From Diatrype stigma (taxonomy: Eukaryota > Ascomycota > Sordariomycetes > Xylariales > Diatrypaceae): 64,000 nucleotides of DNA. The notes beneath the pieces were generated by a model that saw only the letters and a program-made list of their open reading frames with translations, was not told the DNA's origin and ran no database searches. The stretch lies in assembly GCA_022225965.2 (NCBI GenBank), contig JAKJXP020000024.1, positions 310,001 through 374,000 on the forward strand, written 5' to 3'. The translations under genes and the position numbers were made by a program. Of the stretch, positions 9,821-21,370 are shown piece after piece (the first letter of the stretch is position 1; the number at the start of each line of letters is the position of its first letter).

Positions 9821-12800
9821 GGTAGCCCGACCTTCCTTCTTAGGAAGCTCTATCACGTGATCTGGAATGGTGTTAGCTTTACTGGGGGCGTGTTGTTAGG
9901 GATGCCGGCAAACTTCAATTGACCAACGGTACGGTCTGCTGATGCCATGCTAATCATATCAAAACTATACATGTAGAAATAGAGAAGTTCAGTGTATCCG
10001 TTTGGTTGGTTCTACTTACCCTTCTTTTAAAAATCACAATAATAGCAACACTAAGTGTCACTGGGTTCGTCCTTCACGAGTCAAGCCGGATATAACTTGT
10101 CCAGAAGGTGGGGTGTGTCGAGAAGTGTGAGGGGCGTGGTCCTAAGATACTCTTGAGAAAAGGGTGTGGGCTAAACTGAACTTAGGCACCGTTAGGTGGG
10201 TCCAAGCTGAGTTGCAGTGCAAGGGTATTAAAAGACTGAAACAGGTTTAGTCTGCAGATCTAGAAATACACGATCAGCAATCAGCGTTGACACTTGTTAG
10301 AGGCAGTGGCAGTGGCCTGCATTTGATGAAAGTTCGCCAAGACAGTCAAAACAATTGCAGCAGAGCATTCGAGAGATAACACATTTCCCGGTCCGTTCTG
10401 GTTGTCGAAGAAAGGAGTGGGATAGGTATTTGACAGGCTGGGATCAGAAGGAAAAGATCTTGGCCGCCGATTGGTCCGATGAAGATCGAGCGAGTATTGG
10501 AAATCCGTAGATGTGGTAGGTTCCGTTGTAGATGCACGGCAATGAAGGTCCCGGTAGTGATTGCGGCCGGATTGCAGCAGTAGGTGATGCTACTCGGAGC
10601 TCCGGCTCCACGAGAGCCAGCGTCAAGGCAGCACTTCCGGGTTGCAGTTGTTGATAGCCCTTATTGAGTCAAGACCCGCTTAGTGGATTGTACTGGTTTC
10701 CCATATTAAGCAGAGAAACCCAGATGCATTCAAGCCCATTGTAAGCTGTGTTTTAACTGTTGATGGCCTCCTCTAGGTGATCTCCCAGCTCCTGATCCTC
10801 CCTTCTGGCCAGCCGGGGTTGGGTTGTTGTTTGTTCCTGGGCAGAGACAAGAGCCGAATAAATGGAGGACTAAAACGGACAATGATGATGCTACCCACAA
10901 TACTTGGGAGTTGGGCTTATAGACCATCGCTCATCCAGAGTTAATCCAAGGTGCGTGCACTTGAGTCTCTGTATGAATATTCTCTTTGCCAGCCCTTACT
11001 GTCTCTCCCAACTGGTGGGAATTTTGTGATTTAAGAGTTACTGTCTTATTGCCCTTGAAGCCAATCCCTAGTGTTGATCTGTGTCCTCTCTCGAATGCTC
11101 TGCAGTTAAAAGGAAAGATAAACTCTAGCAGAGTTGGTAGGTAGGGGTTTGGATGGTGGTAACAGCTGTCAGATGCTCCGGCTAGCCACCGCTAAGCCCC
11201 ATGCCGGCTCATGCATTCACTGATGCACAAACCGGGGCTCTCTGCTTAACAGAACAAAGACAGGACCGGGTCGATTAAATTCAAACACGGGCTCTTTCTC
11301 TAAGGATTCACCTTACGGTGTTGGAAGTGTACAGGTGTAAGGCAGGAGCAGGAACGGAGGGGGTAGGGGGGTTTGATGTCAATGTTATGTCAAGACCTAC
11401 CCGAGTTTCATCCAGATTATCTTCCCAGTTGCAGCAGTGTCTGTCCTTGATGCGCCCGTTTCTCCCTATAGCAGAGAAGCCAAGAGCACCATCATACTCT
11501 CTTTATTTGAGAGCTGACTTCGCCTTACAACATGAATATTTTGCACTGTCTTATTGAAGAAGTAAAGTAGAGAAGTAAAAGTCTATCTCGACAAGGCGAC
11601 GAAGATTTAATGGAGGACAGGGTGTTATTGGCCGGATAGTCGATCAATTCTATTGAGGCGATGACGAGTACGCCCTGCAATGCCAACACAGGGTAGGCAC
11701 TATTTGGGATCTCCGGGGGAATCAAACCATCAACGAGTGGACAAGAATTACAAGGATAAATGACGGAATAGGACCAGAATTATAGAGAGATATCCAGTCG
11801 ACGATGATGGCGATGGATGGCGATGGATGGCTGGTTGCAAGAGCAGCTGAAGTAGCTGAAGTGGTTGTTTTTGTTTTGTAGTGAGTAAAAAAGAGAGAGG
11901 GACAAGAGGACGCGCAGGCTCCAACTTGAAGAGATTAGTGGAAAGTGGGAAAGAGTTTGGGTGGCTACCACCTAATATGTAGCTAAGCGCACAGCTAGGG
12001 GGGCCATCCAAGTTGGGGTGCCCTAGTCAGAATTCTTGGGGGAGGGAGAAGGAAAAAATCATGGGAAATATGTAGGTACCTAATCATGAAGGAGCCAGGC
12101 ACAGGCTGCTGATGATGCAGTGGGGCTTGGAGTTACCTACCAATCAACCCAATTTGTTGTCGCTTCCCCTTTGTTTCGCAATTGGTCGTACTGGTGGCTG
12201 TCATTGAAAGGTGCAGAGGCGCGGTGCAAAGGTGTCAGGTCTAACATGTATGAGGTAAAGACAGTAATAACAAAGATTACCTAACCGGGCACAGCGAAGA
12301 TCACATGCACATGCATGCCTTTGGATAGTACATAGAATCGCAATCATGACCAGGTATAAAAGCATTTCAAGGGAATCTTACTTACATTTTACCAGACGTA
12401 TACCTAGTAGTAGTAGTAGTATGTATCCATGGTAAGGTAGCAAGTGTAGATTCCAAAGCTTCCTGCTTATACGTACGTAGCACATGTTTGCTTACATGCC
12501 CAGATACCCTCTGCCTTGTACAATACATGCATATTACATACATACACGTAAGTGGCAGGCAGGCCGGATTGAAAGTATCTTGTTAGGACACATAATAGGT
12601 TGTACATAGTACGGATAGAACCTCATGAGGTAAGAGCTCCCATATCGGGGTTTATGGATACCGATACCCCGCAAAACCTTTGTTAGCAACCAATGAACAT
12701 GGTCCAAGTCTCTAATTGATTGGATGGACGGACAACTTCAAGATCTTGGAAGCTCTGGGAGTCTTTGCCGGCTTCACCACCCAGTGCTACTACCGATCAA

Positions 12801-13228
12801 GCGTTACGTTGACTGCCTATCCAGGTGTAAGAGTAGCCAGCAAGCGAAGAAGTCAATAATTATAGAAGATAACAATATCGATGCCAAAGAGATCCCACCT
12901 CAGTTCGCCTCTATTCCTTGCGCTTTTCCCTCACGGACTCGAATCATCTGCGACCCTCTTGCTGAGTGAACAGCAACAATGCATAGTAAACGCTGAATAA
13001 CTCGATACACTAGACTACGCTCGACTCATTTTCAAGGTCCTAGGACTCTTCCCCGGTTTCGAAGTTGACGACGAATCCCTACCACGACCGCGCCCGCGAC
13101 CGCGACCAGTTCGTCATCGCGACAACCCGCCAACGCCCACGCTCACGCCCCGTGGTGCAGCCGCCGCATATCGGCCCCTCAATACCATTTTCAATTCCAA
13201 AGGCCGAACGGAGCAACTGTATTCGGTC
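9821..13228. promoter_or_regulatory. long divergent intergenic region (3.4 kb)
   Basis: This stretch lies between the starts of the PNUTS-like gene (minus) and SLY1 (plus), so it should hold both promoters and 5' UTRs. Visible patterns are a TAG trinucleotide run at about 12406-12420, a repeated GATGGATGGC at 11808-11830, and several TAGGTACC-like motifs (for example near 12073). No protein-coding frame longer than about 100 codons with recognisable content was found. Confidence 0.45.
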
Positions 13229-16016
13229 ATGGCAGCAACGGCACCCGCGGCCGTAGTAGTAAGGGGGCACTCGTTGCGGGATCGCCAGATATCATCGATC
13301 AAGCGGGTCCTTCACCTCAACGAACCACTCGACTCGAAAGAAGAGAATGATAGTCATGCCAACGGATTGGCTCCAGCCGGCCCTATTCTGACATCGCAAG
13401 GAGAGCCCATATGGAAGGTGCTCGTATTTGACGACTTAGGTAGGCATCATTCTGCTCCTTGCGCCTTCACCCAGCTGCAGTGCCGTATACGAAAGAAGTG
13501 TCTAACACCTCAATCTGCAGGCCGTGATGTGATAAGTTCGGTTCTACGAGTTAGCGATCTACGTTCATTAGGAGTTACCATGCATATGCACATCGCATCA
13601 AATCGGCATCCCATAGAAGATGTTCCTGTCGTATATCTTGTCGAACCGACGGCGCAAAACCTCCAGACCATCACGTCCGACCTCCAAAAGGGCCTCTATT
13701 CACCGGCCTACCTGAATTTCCTCTCTTCAATACCTCGCCCGCTTCTCGAAGGTAAACTCCCCTCAAAACGCTGCGAATGGCTTCCGTAGTTCCTGGCGGC
13801 CTTCGAACCTCTACAAGGCAGATACTGACCGCGACGTGGTAAAGACTTCGCCGCACAAACTGCCACGGCAGGAAATTCAGACAAGATCGCCCAGCTATAC
13901 GACCAGTATCTAAACTTCATCGTCGCCGAGCCCGATCTTTTCAGTCTAGGAATGCAGAAACAACACACATACTGGACATTGAACAGCGCTAGGACCACGG
14001 ACGAAGAGCTGGACAATGTTGTGGATAGAATAGTGAGCGGCCTCTTTAGTGTCGTTGTAACTATGGGTATGGAACATCACTGCGCCTGTCCAAACTAGGT
14101 GAAGCCGAGCTAATAGCAGCAGGCGTCGTACCTGTGATCAGATGTCCTAAGGGTGCGGCAGCAGAGATGATAGCCGGTACGTCTTGAAAAACGAGTTACT
14201 CCTAAAGCCTATTAACCGTGTTCAATATAGCAAAGCTCGACCGCAAGTTACGTGACCACATTCTCAACTCCCGCGACAATCTCTTTTCATCCAGCGCCAG
14301 ACCAGCTTCATCAGCTGGTACACCTACTTCCCGACCTGTCCTCATTATCCTCGACAGAAACGTCGATTTAAATTCCATGCTCTCACATTCGTAAGCAGCT
14401 TTCTTCAGCCACTTTTTTACCACATAGGTATTTTCCTTCTCCATCATGTTCGTTCCTAACATGAACTGGCTAGATGGACATATCAAAGTCTAGTACACGA
14501 TGTGCTCAACATGAAATTAAATCGGATAACTATTGAGGCCCCCGTAGACGAGAATAACCCAACAAGGGGCACGACCAAGAAGTCCTATGATCTGACATCC
14601 AGTGATTTCTTCTGGACCAAGAATGCTGGTTTGCCGTTCCCCCAAGTGGCGGAAGATATCGACACGGGTAAGCACCCCAAACCTTATTCCAAGGAGTCCA
14701 AGCTAAGCATATCTATAGAATTGAGTAAATATAAAGAGGATGCCGCAGAAATCACCAGGAAGACAGGTGCATCATCTATTGAAGATCTTCAAAATGACAC
14801 AAGCGCCAAGGCACAACACTTGAAAGCGGTAAGTAGACGCTTCAGGCTCCCATACTCCATGCTCCTAGTGATGTAGATGTTGGTTAGGGGTTCCCTTAGA
14901 TATCAATCTTTCTACAAGCTGAAGTTGTTTGTCAGCCTGGAAAAAGCAGTACTAATGGTGAACTGAATAGGCAATCACTTTGTTGCCCGAGCTTCGAGAA
15001 CGAAAGGCCACCTTAGATATGCACATGAACATTCTCGCGGCACTTCTGACCGGCATCAAAGACCGGCAACTTGATAATTATTTCCAAGTAGAGGAGAATG
15101 TCATGAAACAAACCAAAGCTCAGATACTAGAAATCATTAAAGACGATACCAAAGGGAAGGACCCCCTGGATAAGCTCCGGTTGTTCATTATTTGGTTTCT
15201 TAGCACCGAGCAAGACATTTCCACACCCGAATGGAACCAGATGAAGGATGCTCTTACGGCAGCGGGTATAGACGGTGCCTGTCTTCCCTACATCCGGCAG
15301 TACGTTGTTCTCCATCAAAACCCCATCGCATTTGACAAAACTGACCTTCTACCAAAAGGGTCCGCGCAACGACAAAGATGACCCAGCTTACAACCATCAA
15401 CAACAACCCCTCCCAACCTTCGCAGACCACTGACATCTTCGGGCGCTTCTCGTCCCTCTCCACGCGACTGACGGACCGCCTTAAAGACACGGGCGTGGGT
15501 GTCCCCACCAACCTGGCGTCCAACTTCGACTCGCTCATCGGCGGCATCAAGAATTTCCTGCCGGCCAACCGCGACCTCACCCTCACCAAGATTGTCGAGT
15601 CGGTCATGGACCCGCAGGCGGCCTCGACGTCGGCCATCGCCAAAACGGAAAACTACCTGTACTTCGACCCGCGGAGCGCCAACGCACGTGGCACGATGCC
15701 GCCGCCGGCCAGCGCGGTGCGGGCGGGAACGCCGACGCCAGGCGCGCTCCCCGGCGGTGCTGCAGGCGCCGGGGGAGGTCCTCCGGGCACTGGCGCCTCC
15801 TTCGGCCAGCGCCGCCAGGGCTTCACCGACGCCGTCGTCTTCACCGTCGGCGGCGGCAGCATGGACGAATACGGCAACCTCCAGGAGTGGGTCGCGCGCA
15901 CGGGCGAGGGCAAGGCCAGCAAGAAGCGCGTCGTCTACGGGAGCACCGAGCTCTTGAACGCGAGGGAGTTCATCAGCGAGGAGCTCGAGAGGCTCGGCCG
16001 CGAGGTTAGCGGGTAG
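13229..16016 (+). CDS. SLY1: Sec1/Munc18 (SM) protein Sly1, ER-Golgi vesicle fusion
   Basis: Sly1 binds the ER-Golgi syntaxin Sed5 and promotes SNARE assembly. Nine exons (13229-13439, 13521-13751, 13845-14066, 14123-14176, 14231-14390, 14474-14667, 14719-14828, 14971-15299, 15359-16016) join in frame to 722 residues. Sec1-family landmarks in order: SLRDRQISSIKRVLHLNEP, WKVLVFDDLGRDVISSVLRV, MHMHIASNRHPIEDVPVVY, LLIILDRN-type segment (VLIILDRNVDLNSML), YKEDAAEITRKTG, LPELRERKATLDMHMNI, and a C-terminal FTVGGGSMDEYGNLQEW. All donors are GT and most introns are 50-80 nt; branch-like CTAAC or ACTGAC boxes precede acceptors. A Gly/Ala/Pro insertion (AVRAGTPTPGALPGG region) sits before the last conserved block. 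The length is slightly above the family norm of about 640-700. The call is firm. Confidence 0.95.
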
Positions 16017-18162
16017 GGTAGGATAGGGGCAGGTGGATAGATGGATAGATAAATAGGCAGGCAAAGAACAAGATGGGCAGTCAGGCGCTGGTGTATGTCG
16101 TAAGCTTAATTCAATGCGTCGTCGATTGTTGTCTGGCCGGCCAAGTTAGCCCGTTTTCTATGCGGCCTACCCTACATTACATGACGTCCAGCCAGTGCAC
16201 AAATAAGCTACGTGCCTGCATAAAACGATGGGAATGGTCGAGGATAAGAGCAATGGCGAGGAGCGCGCCAGCGAGCAAGCGGGCAAACGTTTCGGTCGGT
16301 CTGTCAGTTGGTCGGTCCTTGGTCCAACTGGTCTGGTCTATATAGTCTAATAATACCCACACCTAGTTCCCAGGTTCTGGTGCGATGGTACATGATGCGT
16401 GTGTGAGTTCGTGATCTAGAGTCGGTCGGTGTTGGCAGACTGCGTCCATAACTACTGCCTACGGAGGAGGAAAGGTGCCTTTTGGTCAGCCTTCACGGCT
16501 GTCACGGGAACGAGGACGGGTTCAAAATTCAGAACGATGGCATCCCTACCGGACGATGGTAGTTGACCATGGCAGTAAAGCATGGATATAGCTCTCGTTG
16601 TGTTCGTGGTTCGTATATTTACATCCTGTTGGTCATCACTAGCTTTGATCATATTATATCAGAAGCGAATAACTATCCTTTCCTCCCGTGTTGCTTGAAG
16701 TGATGAAGAGTCCGGTGTGCTGCGTTAGTACCTGTATGGAACTCAATATACATCGAATAGGACTTCATTGGTAATCAATAAAATCGTTTATGCCTTATGT
16801 CATGTTCTGCTCTAGGCGTATATATAGTTATTGCCCCTTGCTCTGAATAAGAGCCGAAAACAAAAGGGAAGAAACCGGAAAGACTGTGGTATAGGGATGT
16901 TCTGGTGGAACCCAGCTAGGTATATAAAGGTTATTTACACATAACATGTAGAGACATGATCTACTTGGCGAGGTAAGACTCACACATGAAACGTGACAAT
17001 GTATATTTGATGTGATGCAAAGACTGATCCCGCCTTCAAAAGCAATGTCAGGATATCACGTACACAGTTCCACCTATAGAAACCGGCCACAGAACCATAA
17101 CATTAATGATATCGACCACATGACCGGATAGGGGTTGTAGGGTGGTGAATCGCGGCAGGTATAGTACTTCGCGGTGTCGTCGGATAATGATCCGATAGTT
17201 ATATCATGACTTGAACTCGAGTAGCTAGATCAGCTTCAGCGTCAGCTGCACGCAGTAAACAACAGGGGGCTATCATGGTTCTTATGACACAGTAACCTGC
17301 CAGTCATGGACGTACCATGGCAGTATACCAGCCCGGATGGGAAGAGGATACCTAGCTTCTGCGCACAACGACTGGTGCGTAGCACAAGTATAGACGAAAA
17401 GTCAAGGCCGAAATTTTACAGCATATCAAGCCTACCGACACAATCAGAGTACAGCCAAGTCACGGAAACGGGGAGAGACCACTGATCATCCGACGAATTC
17501 ATCTCTTCATCCTTAGTACGTCATGTTACGTTACACATCGTGGGCGGTGCAAGCAAAACCACCGGACCCTATACACGCATATATAGGCCTGCCTGCCTTC
17601 TGCCGGGCTACACTACTATCCAGTAGCAAGCAACCGCCAAGCAGAGGGATAAAGTAGACCAACCCCGTTGGCCTGTCTGCGTCCCGCCTCCTGTTACCCT
17701 ACGCATCCACTGCATATACCTAAGTCCAACATACCGAATTAGAAGGGCGTGGGGTCAGCCCACTCTCGCGCGCCATTCTTTTCCTTGGACCACAACAGAC
17801 AAGGTGTCGGTATTGCAATCGTACCATCACAGCCTTGCTCCCAGCCGCCCAGGTTTCAAAAGACGAGCTCTACCCTCGACTCATCCCATCCCGTCTCGAA
17901 TCCCACTCCCTGGTCTCCCGCACCCTCAGAAAATTCGTAACGTGAACGCCTCATGAGAAAAAAATGAAGTCGGGGTATATGTGCAATATGGTCCCTAGTA
18001 ACAGGAACAAGTGTCTCCGGAGAAAGAAGAAAAGGTGAAAATGGGGAGCATTGACGTCATCAACTTGGGGATTCGTATAATAAACAAACAGAACGGTATG
18101 CAGTGATGATAGCAGGAAGCCACCATATACACATACACGCATATACGCACAGCAGACGCTCT
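16017..18162. other. convergent intergenic region (2.1 kb)
   Basis: SLY1 ends on the left and the chitin synthase gene ends on the right, so both 3' UTRs lie here. The rest, with near-neutral base composition, shows no convincing coding frame, RNA gene or repeat. Confidence 0.45.
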
Positions 18163-21100
18163 CTAGACACCCCTGAACATGCGAACAACCAAGAACCACA
18201 ATAATCCGATGAACTTGAACGCACTGAGCACAGCCACACTCCATAAAATGACAGCCATGTATAGGTTAGCACGCTGAGTCTCGGCCTCCTTAGACGCCTG
18301 AGGGCTCAGGTCATCCAAACCAGCGGTACTGAGGACGAGCGCGATCAGAGCAAAGTTCGTAATCATCCAGACAAGGACGTTCAAGGAACGGATCCAACGG
18401 TAGTAGTCCATCTGAGTTTCGGCCTTCTGGGCATCCGTAGGTGGCTTCTTGATCACGACCTCCTTCTTGCCGAACACAGCCAACTCCCGTGCGTATTGCG
18501 CGTTCAGGTCTCCTTCGTCCGGCAGATCGGTCTTACCCTTGCCGTCCTTCGTGTCGACCTTAGGCAATTCCTCGGCTTTGTCGTCACCCTTGGTACCCCA
18601 TGAGATATCGTGGGTGTTGCAGAACGCGTACACGTTCAGGACATTAATGAAGGTGGGTGTAAGGAGAAGATATTGCAGGAAAGATGTGATCATGTGCCAG
18701 GGATCGAACATCAGAAAAGAGGCAACTAGCCACAAGCCGTAGGTGGACATCATGGAGATAATCAGGGTGAAGAAGATCTGGTTGTTGAAGATGTCGCTGA
18801 TGGTGAAACCATCAACCGTTTCAGCTTGAATCGCCCTCACGGTAATGAAGACGGCCGCGAACATGAGGTATCTAGAGCATTGTTAGTAAAGGCTTACTAT
18901 CATGGAGCATCACATTTTTTGGTTTGCAAACTTACGCCATGATCACAGACCAGAAAATAACCATAGCGGTGTACAGCTTTCCGGAACCCGAAGGTCGATT
19001 GCCCATGGAGAGGACAAAGCACGCGGCGAGTGAGATGGCGTAGAACCATTCGAATACGACACCAAGGATCGTGCCAACGGTGCCGAGGAGGTCATCTCCT
19101 CCCAGACTATTCGTCAAGATCTTGAAAACCAGGAAAAAGTTGCCGATACCGAACCAGGCAAAGATCATGTTGACAGTCTGGTAGATGAACTCGATGAAGA
19201 ACATAATCTTCCGAAGGAAAGAGTGGTCCGAGCGGAAGAACTGGTAGAAATGTGCGATGGCGTATATGGCTGCAAAGAAGGAGCCGTTCAGCCAACGACG
19301 ACGCTGAAGAATGAGTTCGGTGACGACATCTGGGACATCCGTCTCTCCTGTGGCCGACTTGACATATTGCAAGATCCAATGACAGTTCCGCTTCGTAACC
19401 AGCTCAAAACAAAGAATTCGATCTTCGGCAAGATACATGTTGGACTCGAACACACCAGCGTCGGAACCGTGAAGTGTTTCACCTTTGAAATACTTCTCCA
19501 GCGGACCCAATCCGTTCTTGTCGTTCTGTAGCGCAATATACCGGTAAGCCGAAAAAGCACCAGGCAAGACGGAAATGAATCCGAAAGCCGATTCGAGGGG
19601 CTTGTCCAAGATATTGCTCATCTTGTATTCGAAGTTCTGGGTAGCAACTAGTGGATTGAGTAGATGCCTGCCACCAGTTCCCAACATGGCCTTGATCTCA
19701 CCGCAGGCGCCAGCGCACATAGGTTCCAAGTCGAATGCTTTCCACAGCTGGTAGATAGAGTTTCCTCCTGGTCGCGTACCAGCATCAAGAAGTACGCAGA
19801 TGTTTGGGTTCAGCACGCGGCCAAACGCTTGGAAGAACCATCTGTGCGAGTTGATCTTCTTCTGGTTCTTTTCCTTCAAGCAAAACAACATCTGAACGGG
19901 CTGTTTCTTGGGAATGACCTGCACCACGTCGTTCTTGATCTGCAATCCCACCTGGGTCGTATATTCGTAAATGTGTGCCGTCACGTCTTTGCTGTTGACC
20001 TGCTGCTTGGCAATACCCTCTTGGTATACTCCCATACCAGCGAGAAGCGCTTTGGTTCGCGGGTTGATTTTGGATCGACCATCACTAACGACACAGACGA
20101 CAATCTTCTTCCACGCGTCCGGGCCCCACGATTTGCTCTCTTTCCGGGAACACATATATTCGATATTCTTCAGCACACCAATCATGGTCCGCGCAAAGAG
20201 GATGTCGTCTTCGTTGTACATGGTAATAACAATAAACAACTCCGTGTGTCGCGGCTTACTGAAGAGCTTTTGGCGCAAAGTGAAATTCTCGTCGTAAAAG
20301 TCGTTCGGATCACAGGTCGCTGCAGTGTATCGCATATGGGTGAACTCGTCGCGTTCGCCATGAGGAAGCTGACTGAGAAGGGCAGGCGGTACGGGGCAGT
20401 CTAGGACCAAGTTGCCTCTGTACAGTAGCACTTGCTTTACCGTCTTCCACCTCTTGAGAGACCCCCCTTGCTGTTGTTGTTGCTGCTGCTGCCGTAGGAG
20501 GGGGTCGTCGGTGTATGGCTGTGGGCCCTGCGCGTATGGGTCATCCTGCGCCAGCATAGGCCGTCGGTCTTCGAGGTCGTATACAGCGGGATCATTGAAC
20601 GGTGTTCCAGATGGGGAAGGGTCGTAGGGTTGGCTATAATAAGCATCGTGGTGCTGCTCGGGGTTGACCGCATAGTCTGAAGGATACCCTTGGCTATGTC
20701 CATACGGACCGTGAGAAAGGTTATCCATAGAATGCGCAGCGTTCAGCGGAAGAACATCGCTGGGCGTGTAGGTCCCCGGACCAGCGGGCATATCTAGATT
20801 GCTGACAGGAGTAGGGTGCTGGCCGTAGGGGACGTCATCCAGTTGATAGCCATGCTGAAGGGGTTGACCCGGCGAGGGCGTCCGGTGCATCCTGTGGTGA
20901 TCCATTGTGGGATCGTAGTAATCGTCGTCTACAAATTAGAGAAACGGGAGGGTTAGAGAAGCAACTCCTGAGCTGGTTGTGAATATAGAAATAGACAAGC
21001 AAGCGCAAGATCGCATCTGGCTATGCTAGATAGCCACACTGCGCCACGATATTTGCGCGTCACTTCTGACTTGAGTATGCCCAAGCCTCGAGGACCAGCC

Positions 21101-21370
21101 GATAGTGATTATAAGCAAAGCAAGAAAGCAGAGAAAGAAAGAGTGGGAAATGCGCAGGAATGCGTGATTGATTATCTGGGAAACGAACGACGGCGACAAG
21201 GGTTTGGTATGCCTAACAGGGAAAGGACAAGATCGGCTGTCGGCATAGACAAGTGATATCAAGGGAAAGTGCAGGAGCAGGAAAGCAGAGAGGGCGAGGA
21301 GCATGATAGGAGGGCATATGAAGTAATAATTAAGTCACTAATGTTACATACCTAAACGATTATACGACAT
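18163..21370 (-). CDS. class III chitin synthase
   Basis: This is a processive family 2 glycosyltransferase of the plasma membrane that polymerises GlcNAc from UDP-GlcNAc. Exons are 21370-21352 (19 nt), 20928-18936 and 18871-18163, giving 906 residues, the usual class III length. The tiny first exon gives MSYNRL and joins G|AC to DDDYYDPT; this N-terminus resembles other class III enzymes. An acidic/Pro/Gln-rich cytoplasmic tail precedes the catalytic core. The core shows [16 protein letters not shown], the [10 protein letters not shown] donor-site region, [10 protein letters not shown] (near residue 507) and the QRRRW acceptor motif (near 548), followed by about seven membrane spans ending [13 protein letters not shown]. 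The wording [16 protein letters not shown] and [13 protein letters not shown] separates it from classes I/II. The last intron (18872-18935) falls between membrane spans. The 423-nt first intron is long for this window. Confidence 0.93.

Noticed and set aside
8423..9856. A separate Gln/Pro-rich gene ending near 8423
   Set aside because: The frame after GEP is intron-like (GTAAGG donor at 8538, CTAG acceptor at 8451), and exon 8350-8450 carries it in frame into the PNUTS-like exon. The apparent start at 9856 is GTG; the first ATG is at 9820.
8924..9922. 332-codon plus-strand frame rich in Arg and Leu
   Set aside because: It is the antisense shadow of the repeat-rich N-terminus of the PNUTS-like gene; repeats keep all frames open.
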